From Salvia splendens (lineage: Eukaryota > Streptophyta > Magnoliopsida > Lamiales > Lamiaceae), in the NCBI RefSeq assembly GCF_004379255.2, contig NC_056053.1:25416188-25480187 (forward strand): a stretch of 64,000 bases of DNA, in the 5' to 3' direction. Both the position numbers and the translations under genes were made by a program. Position 1 is the first letter of the stretch; the number at the start of each line of letters is the position of its first letter. This document shows positions 23,067-35,335 of the stretch, piece by piece. Below the pieces are notes generated by a model. The model saw nothing but the letters and a program-made list of their open reading frames with translations. It was not told the DNA's origin and searched no databases.

Positions 23067-26000
23067 CTATTTCCTCATCTGTGTGAAAAGTTCCGAGGGA
23101 GGTCTTCCCGTAGTTCCCGAACCGCTGCTGCCAAAGCTACCACTACCCGATCTGCCGCCTCCTAAGCCACCACTACCAGCCTGATTGCTGAAAGCTCCAA
23201 ATCCGCCACCTTTACGTTTTGAACAACACAATCAGTTATAACCATGCCTATTCACTGAATATTCTGAAATAAATATAGCAACCTATTCTAATAATAACTC
23301 CCTCGGAGAAAGCATCATTTTTTTTATAAACAGCATTAAATATAGCAAAACAATAACAAAAGTTTGAACTACATAGCATTTACCCGCAGCAAATCCTCCA
23401 GCACCAGTGGCTGCAGCAGCGAATCCTCCACCTGTGGCTGCGGCAGCAAAACCTCCACCACCACCTGTTGCCAGACTTCCAAATCCACCCCCTGAAGCAG
23501 CAGCTGCAAATCCACCTCCAAAACCACCACCTGAAGCAGCAGCTGCAAATCCACCCCCAAAAGCACCACCAGCATTGCTTCCAGGTAGCCCAGTCCCAAG
23601 CTGCCTAGACTGTCCAAACGAGCCAAGTACTGAGCCTAGACCTTGTTGGCCAGCTCCTACATTTGCAAGTTGCCCGAATCCAGCTGCAGGTGAACCTTGA
23701 CCAGAAACTCCAGAACCAAATCCTCCAGAGAAGTTAACAGTTGTTGGCTGCAGAGTTTGTGCTGGTTGGAAGCTGAAAGACGCAGGGCGAAACAGCTCGC
23801 CACTGGGTGCAGGAGTCATCGAAAATGGGGAGGTAGCAGGAGCTGAACCCGTGTTAATGGCCGTTACACCGAATGGATTTGCTTTTGGAGTGGTTGAGTT
23901 TTGAGTTGCCCCAATGCCAAACCCACCAAGGTTTGCAAATGTGATATTAGTTGTCTGATCCGTCTCAGGAGCCTCTTCCTCCATTTCTTCCTCATGAGAA
24001 AAATTTGAAATATCACTTTGCATGCTTCCATTAATCCCTACGCTTGATTGTGCAACTGCTGAAACAGCTAGAGTTGCGGAAGGAACTTCCGCCTTGATAG
24101 CTGATGTAGCAAAAGAATTATCTGATTTGCCACCCATATCATTTTGACTCCCAGACTTGGAATTGCTCAGTAAAACAGTTGAAGCCTGTGGCGTAGCACC
24201 AGTTTCAGTATTTGATGGAATAGTATTAACCTTAGTCTGTACCTCAATCTTTGATCCAAACATTGGCAAAGATGGTTCAGATTTGAAAATGTTTGAAGAT
24301 GATACAGATGCAGAACCGCTCCCGTCAATCAAGGAAGGTACTGTAGACGGAAAAGTTACTGCTGAAGAAACATATGTCTGCCGCTGTGACACATCCTCCT
24401 TGGCTTCAGAACGGAAAAGAGTTGCACGAAATAATGTTGAAGAACTTGGTTTTGCCACGGACAAGGGCGCTGGATAACTGTTACTCAAAGGTGATGATGG
24501 ATCCAAAACCGTTTGCAGTGGGCTAGAAGCTGACGGACCATCATTAGGACTACTTGGCCTTTCAGAACTTTTACTGAACAAATTCTTCTCTGGTTGATTA
24601 GGGGCAGAGCTAAAAGCAGAAGAGAAAGTTGCTGGAAATTTAGTATCTGATGTCTCAGACACCAGATTAGTGTTCTTCTGATGCTTGGTTGTTTCCTTTA
24701 AGTGATCTATATTCCCAGTCGAGCCAAAGGGTGAAACCAGAGACTGCTCAGGCATTGATGTTAACGGCCGGAAGCTTGTGGCAGGCTGCTGGGGAAATTT
24801 AGACTGGCTTGTAACAAAAGAGAATTTTGTCCCAGTATAAGGCGGGCTACTCCTTGTTTTGTCACCTTCTACTCCAAAAGCACCCAGTTCACCGTTCTGA
24901 CTCATCCTTGTCTCTGAAATGGATGGGGGTAGCCATGCAGAAGGATCCTTGGTTGATGATCCTTGAATTCGTTCTTGAAATCCAGGTGTCGCACGGAGCA
25001 AAGATGATGGTCTGCCAGTGAACTGTTCTGGTGAACTTGCAAAGTCTGCAAGTTTTTGAAATAGAGTGATTTATGAGTTTACTTTTATCCAAACCAACAG
25101 ACCTAATAATATATTTCAGTTAAACCTTCATCATACCTTTGCTTTTGTGATGCTTTGGAAAAGCTCCAGAGGTATTTGAAAGTTCTGAATGAGAAACCTC
25201 ATATTTCTTCTGAGGACTGAGATATTGTTTATTTATGTTTAGCATTGGCCGATTCGGACTCCCCTTCTCATAATCTTCTTTTAGCACCCTCTTTACTGTT
25301 GACTTTGGAGGGTCAAAACTCACCCAGCTCTGCATTTAGTTGTAAAAGAAATGCAACATGAATTAGTTATCAAATAATAACATTCCCAAAGTGAGAAGAC
25401 AAAACAAAATTAATATAGACTTCTAAACAAATAGCCACAGTGCGTAGTAACCAATATTTGAGCAAATAATAGACATTTTAAAAGTAAAGTGAAAATGGCA
25501 CACCGGGATAGTAATTAGCAAGAAATATTACACGATCAAGAGAGCCACGGTGCCTCCTCGCAGTTTGTGGTTCACTGCCCTTAGGATAGACAGATTGGTT
25601 CCTTTTAGACTGTTCTTTCGCATCAATAGAGCATGAAGCAATAGATAATTCTCTGTTGGCAGGAACAGTGGGTGTCCTATTCCTAGCTGGGGATCTTTCA
25701 CTATCACCAACATATGTGAGGCCAATGAATTCAAAAAGCTGCTTTTTGACATCATGTTTTCCAGAAGATTCAATACACAAAGATGCCATTTGTTTTGAGA
25801 GACACCCAGAGAGATACTCAGCAGCAGATAGTTGTGCAGTTATTGTATTGTGTACACTGTGCAACGATTGAATTTGCCTGCAAGAGAGACACTTTTGTTT
25901 CAATGTTGTGTAGACGCAAAATACGTGTACACTTATATAAACGACGTCAGTCTGCAATACCTTGAACGCCCTTGCCTATTCTGCAAAGCTCTCAGATCCC

Positions 26001-29000
26001 TTTGGGTTCCTTCATTTTCACGAAACTTATTAAACTCAAGAGAGTTGAAATGTCTCTCTAATTCAATCAACTTATTGGTTAACTCCTGGTTTGAGGAAAG
26101 AAGAGAACTAGTCTGAGTGGGATAGAATTATCAAAACTAATGCAAGTGGGATATAGAAAATTGATGACTAATCTGAAGAGATCGCACGATCGACCATAAC
26201 GTACCTGGTTCAGTTCTGATATACGTCTCTGCTTCAGTTCCAGCTCAGAACTCAATTTTTTGCGATTCCAAAATTCCCAATATTTTCTATCAGTTGTTTG
26301 TTTGAACAACCCTTCCATGTATAATTTCCTTGCCAACACTGAAATAGCAGTGAGCCTATTAACTTAGAAGCTGGTAGGCTGGATTGTAACAGGAGACAGA
26401 CTTGATTGTAAGCCTCAGAACCACTCTTTATTTTACAAACAAAATATACAACATTAACTTTGCTTTACAAACTTGATCAAACTAAGTAGGATCAAACCTT
26501 CTACTGTCTTCTCAAGCAAAATTTGAGTTTCCCCAAGTTTCTCATTCAATAACCCCTGCATAATAGCCAGGAGAGAGAAAAATATCAGTAAAATTATGAA
26601 AGAGTCAAGCATACTAGAAATTAAACAATTTTAAGCTGATCTTTAGAGAGTTACAAGGCTGTAAGGCAGCTTCCTTTGAATCAAAATAAAAATATCACCA
26701 CTAAATATATATTGCTCAAAAAACACAGAAAGACAGAATCCTCGAATAAGGACAGAATCGTGCAGCTATCTTGAAATGAAAAAGGTAGTCTCTGGCTTGA
26801 AGAAATCATTCAAGTATATGTACACTTTGAAAAGTCAAACAGTAGCAGAAGGGTTACATATATCAAATTGTTAGCAGCAGTGAGGCCGCGTAGAGGAGCA
26901 AGAAGACATATCATCACAAGCAATACATATTTTACTACAGGAAAGAGTCAGAAAAGGAGAACAAACCCTCCACATTCTGCATTTATCGGAAAGAGCCCAT
27001 ATTCCTTCCTCCAGTTCTGTAACGTATTTTGCTTGAGAATTTATGGATGCATCCTTGAAGCCACCCTTTCCTTCAATGCCTTCAAGCAGATTATCAAGTT
27101 TTTTAGCCATTTCTTCAACCTGAAGATACAGTAACATGAAAAGGTAGATCAGAAAAGCCTACCAATTGCAGACAATACAATGAATCGCAAGGTTCATAAA
27201 ATTAAGAAATTTTTAGAAGTATTTTAATATAGACAAGACATTTGACAACAGTCACAACACTGACTAGACATAATAAGACAATAGCACATGGGTTAAGCCA
27301 TATGGTACCAGAAATGGACAACTAAAGAAAACATATGCATATAACAAAGAAATTTGTTATGTTAGTCTAACGAGTATAGCATCATACGTTTCCAAAATGT
27401 TTAGATGCATTCTGTACAAAGCGTGACGCTGACGTTGGAGATGGTGATGCATTCGGTTGTTTCTTGGATTCAGACTGCAATATTCTTCCTGAAGAAAAAC
27501 TACTTTGCATCGGCAATGATGGAGATGGAGGTGCAGTAGGTTCCTTGGATTCAGATGGAACCACTTTTCCTGAACCAAAACTACTCTGTGATAGCAATGA
27601 TGGAGATAGAGTTGCATTAAGTTCCTTGTTCGGTTCAGACTGAATCACTTTTCCTGAAGCAAAACTACTCTGCATCAGCAATGGTGTAGATGAAGGTGCA
27701 GTAGGCTCCTTGGATTCAGATGCGACCATTTTTCCTGAAGCAAAACTAGTCTGTGATAGCAACGATGGAGACAGAGTTGCAGTCAGTTCCTTGTTGGGTT
27801 CAGACTGAAACACTTTGCCTGAAGCAAAACTACCCTGCATTAGCAAAGGTAAAGATGAAGGTGAAGTAGGCTCCTTGGATTCAGGCTGGATCACTTTTCC
27901 TGAAGCAAAACTACTCTGCGATTGCAATGACTGAGATAGAGTTGCATTCAGTTCCTTCTTGGGTTCAGACTGAAATGCATTTCCTGAACCAAAACCACTT
28001 GGCATCAGCAATGGTGAAGACACAGGTGCACTCGCTTCCTTTTTGTATTCAGACTGGAACCCTTTCCCTGAAGGAAAAAGACTCCCTGTTGACAATTGTG
28101 AACTAGGATACGCTGGCAGTATGTTTCTAGTCCCCTGTGCACTCAATAATGCCTGTCCAAACGAAGTAAAAGTCACAGAAGATTTTTCTTTCAAGTCTGT
28201 CGAATTTTTGGCAGATTGTAATGTGCTTTTATCTGAATTATCAACCTTATCAGGAATTTCAGAAGCATCAACATTTGCATTTGATCCTGGTAATTGCCAT
28301 GTGCTTGGAGTAGCGGTTGATGGCTGTAATTTATGTAATGGCTCCACATTAGATCCAAATGATGTATAGTTGCTTGCTGATTGGCTTGAAACATCATTCA
28401 CTATGTTTCCTGAGAAGAAACCTTTGTTTGGTACAACTTCTGATGTTGACTGATGCTCAGTATCACTATGTTCATTTAGCGCTACAGGGAGAACTTTCTT
28501 CGGGTCATCAACTTTCAGTGTCTGGGATCCCACATTTTCTACAGTTCTTTGTTCTTGTGTTCTGATGTCTAACTCAGTAGAAGGGGATAAACTATTTGCC
28601 GCAATACTCTTTTTAACTTCGGTTCCACTGAGTTCATGAGATTGGAAAGTTGAAGACGTTATCTCTCTACTTTCCTCACCATCTGCAGAAGAAACCAGGG
28701 GCAGCTTATGCTTAACTGATTCCTGAGAAGCATCATCTTCCTCACTGGATGCACATCCTCCAGTTGACGATAGAGCATCTACAGCACTGTAGTGGGGAAA
28801 ATTATTGACACGTAGCTTCTATAGAATGCAGCCCAGAAAAACTATCAGATTAATCCTATAAGAAAGCAAACATAAAACATGGTATAATTACCTAACAAAA
28901 TGAAAAACTGAGATCTTCCCATCAATTGTTATGCATATAATCAAGCAACAGGGTGAGACTTCTCTTTCCACATCCCCCAAAGTGAAACTGAGATTCTCGT

Positions 29001-32000
29001 TCTGGGAAGCCTTGTCAAGAGAGAGTCCAAGGATCACATTTTCTTCACCATCAGCTGAGATCAAACAGGAGTAACATCAGAATATAGTGCTATCCCCAAG
29101 CATGCTGATTGGACATAAGATATATCTAATTGGTAGAATAGAGGTTTTGAAATCTACTCAACAAAGGAGCAGAAACAGTAGTTTGCAGCTTTAAATTGCT
29201 TTATTATTCTAAATGGTTTGGCACACATGCTCATGAACCCTGCTTCCCCACCCCTCACTTATGCGCAGCATAAGATAGTAATATAATATCATAAAAATTG
29301 CAGTGGCGTCTAGTCAAATAATCATGGGCACCTTGAGAATCGATATAAAGATTCCAAGCATCATCAAGAATCTCAACCGTGGCAGCTTCATTTTTCCCAT
29401 TATCCTCTGGCCAACAGAACAACACAACTTTTTGGGACATGTTTCTATTAGCAACAAACGCCAGCCCACTGCAACCAGTAAGAACCACAACTATAGTTAG
29501 TTAAACCAATAGTTGCAAAGTACAAGATTTTAAACAGCATTTTGGATCACCATACAATAACTAGCATTATTAAGTCAAACACTTGATTATGTTACAATAA
29601 CTACAGTTAAAAACATAGGCATTATGTATTTTTTTTCTCCTTGCAAATTTCTTTTGTGGCATAAGATAACCAAACACATCCATTTTTCCCAACATGCATT
29701 CTTTAGTTAGCATAAATTCCAAAATATACCATCAAAGCTTTTCCTCCAAAATGTTTTCAGCCAGCAAACAGCCCCGGTTTTTCTCATACTCAAGACAACA
29801 AATCTCACAGCAGAAAAAAAAAGCACAACCAATATAGCATAATGAAAACAAATTAGAGACTTTCATGGAAAATACAGCTACAAATGTTTGTCGGAGTGAA
29901 GTACTAGACAGAAGCCACAGACTAAAGAAGAAAAAGAAGTTATGAGAGAACATAAAATGGTAAACACCATTGGTAATAAACTAGACTTACTGAAGTTTAA
30001 GGTAACTGAGAAATAGATGTGGTCCAATTGGATTGGGCACAGCATCAGAACAGAAATCGATGAAGATATTATTAAATGACAAAATGATTGGCTTCAGAGA
30101 TGCCTGAAAGCAATAACAAAAGAAATATTTAATCCGGATAAAAGTAATATATGAGATCTAAAGCAAATGAAAACTTGATACTTAAAAACCTACATCAGTA
30201 AGTCTTCTGCCCCGGCTGGTGATTACTTGGACTATGTAATTCTCCTTCTCACCGTCGTCATTTAATTGGAAACATCCAACAGCTATACTATCTGGACGGA
30301 TCCATCGGATGGAATCCACTACACAAGATTGACAGTAATGATAGATTAATGGTGGCAAGTTATTAAATAAGGAGAGACATAATCAATTATAACCAAATTC
30401 TTTGAAGGACTTTGCTACTTATGGTTTACGAGGGAGACAACTAGAGACCTACAATTTATTGCTTACATAGTTACATATGAAACTAATTCCTTGTACAACG
30501 GAAAAAGGGCAAGCATGCATACTATCAGTTAACTAAATTTCTTCTATCTCACCAACTTTTTAGCTTTTGACTCGTAATATTCAAGATCTATTCATAATTC
30601 ATATCAATCATGTTGTATCAGAACTCGATACTGCACATCCATAACTATTACCCAGTTACATTCTAAGAGAAAATTCCTCCAGTTCTTCCTTTTAGAGCAA
30701 GAGGCTCCGCATTTAAAAAACCTAATGGAAGTGGTTAATAGCGGCATTTGACATTCAACTCCAATTCTATGGCATTTTAGTGGACAAAACAAATGGTCCA
30801 ACTAGATCAATTGCATGCATAAGGGATTAGCTTAGAGGCATAGTAATGGTCAAAGTGCTGAGAATTAACTTGAGGCTTGAATGCACTAAGAATAACTATA
30901 TGCAGCATGCAGTGAAAATAGATTAAATAATATCTATGAACATAGTGCAAATGGAATCTAATCTACCCAAGAATCAGAGAAGGATACTATAGGCAGAAGG
31001 AAGGTCAATAAATGCATAAAAACATTTTATACACACACATACATGTGTGTATATATATATAGAGAGAGAGGGCAGTACCTCTAATAGCCTGGCTAACATC
31101 AGCATCACCAATGACCGACTGGAACGATAGCAAGAATCTTACTTTTTCCTTAAAGCGAGACGATAAAATGCTGACAACATTGTTTAGTGCCACAGCAATA
31201 TGATTGCCTCCGGTACTCCAGTCAACTATATAGAAAAAATATATATGAGACATAAATTTATACGAGGATAAATTTTTACCCAATTTTATGCAAGGAGCTC
31301 ACAGAGTTATGTAAAGAAGATGAGATGGCAAGTAGTACATGGCAGCATCGGAAGGAAAATGGTTACATCAAGAAATTGAAAACCATTTTCCAGGTAGACT
31401 TTAGCATTGTTTAAATAAATGTTGCGAACCTAAAATAATACTTCCAAGACACATGGAAGAAAACAATTATGTGAATGGTATTCTATCAGTGAAGTCAGAC
31501 AATGATGAGATGTTTTGGAGGATTTGCTGTTAATACTAATTAAGAAAACATGGGATACAGCAAGGGTTGAGACATACCAGAATCAACACCTTCCATCAAA
31601 CAAGTAGGGGGACCTTGACCGGATCCATGGTACAGTTTTCCACTGGCCGAAAGAACAACATAAGCTTTTGCATCTTTTGTAGCCCAACGTAAATCCTTGA
31701 TGCAAATGGAATCATCAAGTGAGACTGAATATGAGGGCATTTGCTCCTGTTCAAAGACCATATAATAAGCATCTCAAAATTCATAAACAAACTGCAGTTG
31801 GACACTGAACAATACTACTATATGAAAGTACATAGTTAATTGACCAAGAGACAAAGAGAACAAAACTGCAGTTGGACACTGAACAATATATGACATTTCT
31901 TAAACCAAGCTCAAATTTCAGCTATACAGAAATAGCAGAAATACCTTGTGAAGCAATGCACTAATAGCAAAGAAATGGAGGTGGCTAGAAACAGCAGCAG

Positions 32001-32450
32001 CAAGCAAAGAATCATCAGCTGCTAGGGCCAGTATCGAAACATTTCCAATTGCAACATGCACGAGGCTCAACTCCTGCAGTGATGGAGCTTCCTTTTGGTC
32101 ATTGATGGCCTCAGCTGAAGCCATCACTTCCTTGGTCCAAGCAACATAAAACCCTAAACCCCAAAACAATACTTAGAAAGAAGAATCGATTTAATTTTTG
32201 AAAGAAAGAGATGAAAATTACCCTGGCCGTGTGGATGCGCTAGAAAGAGGAGGCCGAACAGTTCAGAGACGGCCAAAGGCTGGGAGGGAAGGGATTGGGG
32301 GTCGAATTGGGAGTTTGCGCCGCTGGACTGGAGAATAGGGACAGATCCTCCGATTCTGGAGAAGCGGAAATTTCTGGAGCCGATTTCTTCTCCGTCGATT
32401 TCTTCATCCAATTCGACGACAGCGCCGCCGCCGCCCATATCAGCGGGCAT
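23067..32450 (-). CDS. NUP214: Nuclear pore complex protein NUP214
   Basis: Cytoplasmic-face FG nucleoporin (Arabidopsis LNO1) that docks the mRNA-export helicase machinery. Seventeen exons rejoin to 5562 nt (1853 aa): 32222-32450, 31945-32153, 31578-31746, 31079-31225, 30194-30318, 29991-30103, 29332-29468, 28892-29054, 27388-28786, 26967-27119, 26498-26555, 26205-26338, 25961-26112, 25502-25877, 25137-25329, 23384-25045, 23067-23209. The first eight exons give an N-terminal beta-propeller ([31 protein letters not shown]). Exon 9 gives a Ser-rich region with a tandem repeat, exons 10-14 a coiled-coil part, and exons 16-17 a Gly/FG-rich tail ending [11 protein letters not shown]. Phases close at every junction; donors of exons 5 and 14 were chosen by phase. 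MPADMGGGG is taken as start; the second Met is possible. Confidence 0.94.
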
Positions 32451-32451
32451 T

Positions 32452-32453
<2 letters not shown>

Positions 32454-32483
<30 letters not shown>
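32454..32483. repeat. (GA)n microsatellite in the NUP214 5' UTR
   Basis: Thirty bases of GA dinucleotide directly upstream of the NUP214 start codon on the minus strand, read there as a CT tract in the leader. Confidence 0.9.
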
Positions 32484-32486
<3 letters not shown>

Positions 32487-32690
32487 GCACCGGCGCCGGT
32501 GGGAAATGAGAAATGGGAATGGGCGGGATTCGGGGAAGGTATTGGCCGTAAAAGTATAAAACACAGCAGCGCTGATTTATTTCACTTCCTTTTTTATTGT
32601 TTAAATTTTATTTACATTAGAAAGGATTTTAGTATTTCGATCTTTTTATTTTCTGTTTTTTTGCTGTCTTTCTTTCACGCTTATCAATAA

Positions 32691-33910
32691 GGACTCGTTT
32701 GATTGCCATGATAGAAAATAGCAAGATAGTTATCTTAAGATAGCATTTTCGGGCCGAAAATGAGATAGTGTCTGATAATATTTTTATGATGTTGTTTGAT
32801 TGACAAGATAATGTTTTATAGATAAGATGTAAAATGACAGAAATGTGCTTGTTACTAAATATATTTGTATGTAAATGTGTCTATTTTATGATTAAGTTAA
32901 GTAAATGGGTGTTAATGATCATTGTATCAACAAAATTATTAACGATAATCAATATTGTAAGTACCAGACACAATGCGAGGTTAATACAAATCATAATTAA
33001 AATGTCCAAAGAAAAGATGAACAACTTAAATTTTCCATTGAAAATTTGAAAAAAAGATTGATTTTGAAGAAATAACATTCTGACTTTTGAATTTATCAAC
33101 TCTAATAGTTACGAGTTTTTAATTATTAAAAATGATAATAAAATTCTAAAAATAATTATATGCCTCTAATTAGTTGCATAATGATTAATAGTAAAAAAAT
33201 CAACTAAAACATATAAAAATTAAAATTGAAATTAAAGGGAAAATGTATACTATACTATGGACTCCCATGAAAAAAAATTAAAAATAAGAGGAATATGAAG
33301 TGAACTAGTCAATTTAAGTCCCTGCATCTCCCTTTATAACAACAACTCCATTGATGAAGCTCCAAATCCTGCTCCACATCCGCCACCCAAACATCGTGAA
33401 GCTCCTCGGCTACGCGGAAGATCAATTCCGCCACTCCGCCGTCGCGTTCCAGCTCGCCTCCGCCATCGCCCACCTCCACGATACCTGCGCCCCTCACATC
33501 GTCCACGCCGACGTTAAGCCTTCGAACGTACTTCTTGACGGCGATCTCAATTGCAAGCTCTGAGAAGCCCAACTCCAAAAATACAATAAAAACACCACCA
33601 AAATCATTCAATAGAATGAGCTTTGAAGATAAAGAAAAGTGAGTAAAATTGGGGGTGAGAGAAGAGTTGCAGGAGAGAGAGAGTAAAAGTGGGAGAGAGA
33701 GGGCAATATTGACTATCATAGAGGAACAGTACACTATCACTGCTTTTGGGTGGTATAGTGTATTCACACATTTATGGATAGTCCATCGGTCCAAGGCGGG
33801 CTTTTAGTAAATTTTCGGGCTTAGAGATAGTAGTATCATGGCAACCAAACACCTGATATACCTCCGATAGGCGGCCCTATCAAGGCCTATCAGTACAACC
33901 AAACGACTCC
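32691..33910. mobile_element. PIF/Harbinger-type element carrying a kinase gene fragment (Pack-type)
   Basis: Ends GGACTCGTTTGATTG (left) and, reverse-complemented, GGAGTCGTTTGGTTG (right), followed on both sides by an imperfect continuation to about 24 bp (TGATAG). Both ends are flanked by TAA (32688-32690 and 33911-33913). A 3-bp TAA duplication and a CGTTTGGTT terminal motif fit PIF/Harbinger. The 1220-bp interior is AT-rich except for a GC-rich island at 33350-33565 that is kinase-coding sequence. Confidence 0.75.
33351..33563 (+). pseudogene. Captured receptor-like kinase core fragment
   Basis: A 70-codon open frame reads LHIRHPNIVKLLGY, then skips directly to QLASAIAHLHDTCAPHIVHA, DVKPSNVLLDG and DLNCKL, where it stops. 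It holds the catalytic-loop region (HADVKPSN in place of HRDxKxxN) but neither the Gly-rich loop nor DFG. The stretch between the hinge and the AIAHLHD helix is deleted. GC content is far above the surrounding element, so it is acquired sequence. Closest to receptor-like kinases with IVHxDxKxSNVLLD motifs. Confidence 0.85.
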
Positions 33911-34018
33911 TAAGACTATAAGAGTGCTACTATTTTATGAAAAAAAAATACTAGTAATATGAAATACTTGCAACTTATTATTATTGTATACAGCACTTGT
34001 ATCAACTCATAAATTATT

Positions 34019-34950
34019 GAGTAAATGCCATTTTTAGTCCTAAATATATGACCTTTTTTATTCTGGTTCAAAACATTATCTTTTGAATTATTCGGTCCCT
34101 CACATTTGAAATCGGATCACATTTAGTCCGAAATGGACGGAACTGTTAAAATTTAACGGTCAACGATTTTTAATTCGATTTTGACAGGATTTAGAGTTAT
34201 AAAAATTCGTCCGGTATGAATCACCCAATGAGCATCTGCCACGTCATCCTGGCCGTGGTGCTCCTCTTCCCCTCCGCCGCGCCGGACATCGCCTCCGACC
34301 GCGTCGCCATCCTCGCCCTCCGCGCCGCCGTGGGCGGCCGCGTCCTCCTGTGGAACCTCTCTAGCCCCACCCCATGCGCCTGGCCCAGCGTCAACTGCTC
34401 CCCCAACAGCTCCTCCGTCGTCGAGCTCCACTTCCCCGGAATGGTCCTCTCCGGCGAGCTCCCCCCCAAATCCTTCTCCAACATGACCAATCTGCAGACT
34501 CTCAGCCTCCGCTACAACGCCCTCTCCGGCTCCCTCTCGCCCGACCTCTTCACCTCCCTCCGCAATCTCTACTTGCAGCACAATTTCTTCACCGGCGAGC
34601 TTCCCCAAACCCTCTTCTCCCTCACCTCGCTGGTGCGGCTCAATCAAGTGGAGAACAACTTCTCCGACCCAATTTATGTTTTGATTTTTGTTAAATAATT
34701 TTATATTTTAAATTTTTTAGTTTTGGGTTAATTAGACATTAGACATTAATAAAACATACTATAATTATTAACTCTTAATCCGGTCAAAATTGAATTAAAA
34801 ATCATTGACCGTTAAATTTTAACAATTCCGTCCATTTCGATTAAATGTGATCCGATTTCAAATGTGAAGGACCGAATAATTCAAAAAATAATATTTTGGA
34901 CCAAAATCAAAATATCGTCATATGTTTAGGACCAAAAAGGACCTTTACTC
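34019..34950. mobile_element. Pack-MULE-like element carrying an LRR receptor kinase 5' fragment
   Basis: Terminal inverted repeats of about 180 bp: the left one begins GAGTAAATGCC at 34019, the right one ends TTTACTC at 34950. The arms share runs such as gaattattcggtcc and the complement of gttaaaatttaacggtca. Flanks taaattatt (34010-34018) and taaattata (34951-34959) match at 8 of 9, as a Mutator-type TSD should. The centre is GC-rich, single-gene-derived coding sequence. Confidence 0.87.
34216..34698 (+). CDS. Captured N-terminus of an LRR receptor-like kinase (RKL1/RLK902-like), open chimeric frame
   Basis: A 160-codon frame with its own ATG. It encodes a hydrophobic signal-like start (CHVILAVVLLFPSAA), the LRRNT segment SDRVAILALRAAVGGR and PTPCAWPSVNC, then LRRs (LQTLSLRYNALSGSL, LRNLYLQHNFFTGELP) up to LVRLNQVENNFSDP, where it runs into transposon sequence and stops. 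Wording is close to the inactive-type LRR kinases RKL1/RLK902. No transmembrane or kinase part is present. The frame has no internal stop, so a short secreted LRR peptide is conceivable, but expression is unknown. It could equally be an unexpressed fragment. Confidence 0.6.
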   Translation: MNHPMSICHVILAVVLLFPSAAPDIASDRVAILALRAAVGGRVLLWNLSSPTPCAWPSVNCSPNSSSVVELHFPGMVLSGELPPKSFSNMTNLQTLSLRYNALSGSLSPDLFTSLRNLYLQHNFFTGELPQTLFSLTSLVRLNQVENNFSDPIYVLIFVK

Positions 34951-35180
34951 TAAATTATACACTCTCCCGCCCCGGCTTAAGTGAATGACTGGCTTTCGGC
35001 ATGTGTTTTGAATCACCGTCCCATAATAAGATTTACATTTTGTCATTTCGCCCGTCCCACAATAAGAATCACATTTCACTTTAATATAAATAGTAGATAC
35101 GCTCCACATTCCATCAACTTATTTATTCACATTTTATTATAAAACTAATATATATAAGTTGAATCAATAGTCCACTAACC

Positions 35181-35335
35181 AATGTTTTAAAAACCGGACC
35201 GGACCGGCCGGTTCAACCGCGAACCGGTAGGTGATCCGGTCCGGTTAGCACTATAAAACCAGTGACATGTTCAACCGCCATGAACCGCCGAAACCGGCAG
35301 GCCGGGAACCGGAAACCGGTTCAAATGCTTTTCAA
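35181..35335. repeat. ACCGG-rich repeat block
   Basis: A GC-rich island with many copies of ACCGG/CCGGTT, starting gttttaaaaaccggaccgg, in AT-rich surroundings. The pattern is common at the ends of plant interspersed repeats, but no TSD or element boundary could be fixed. Confidence 0.5.

Noticed and set aside
23407..23700. Plus-strand proline/alanine-rich ORF
   Set aside because: Antisense shadow of the Gly/FG-rich tail of NUP214.
32454..32500. Run gagagagtgagcac resembling the end of miR156
   Set aside because: The match comes from a GA microsatellite plus gtgagcac; the first part of the miRNA and any precursor hairpin are missing, and it lies in the NUP214 leader.
33309..33794. 161-codon minus-strand ORF over the captured kinase fragment
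   Set aside because: GC-rich antisense of the captured kinase sequence plus transposon flank; no recognisable domain.
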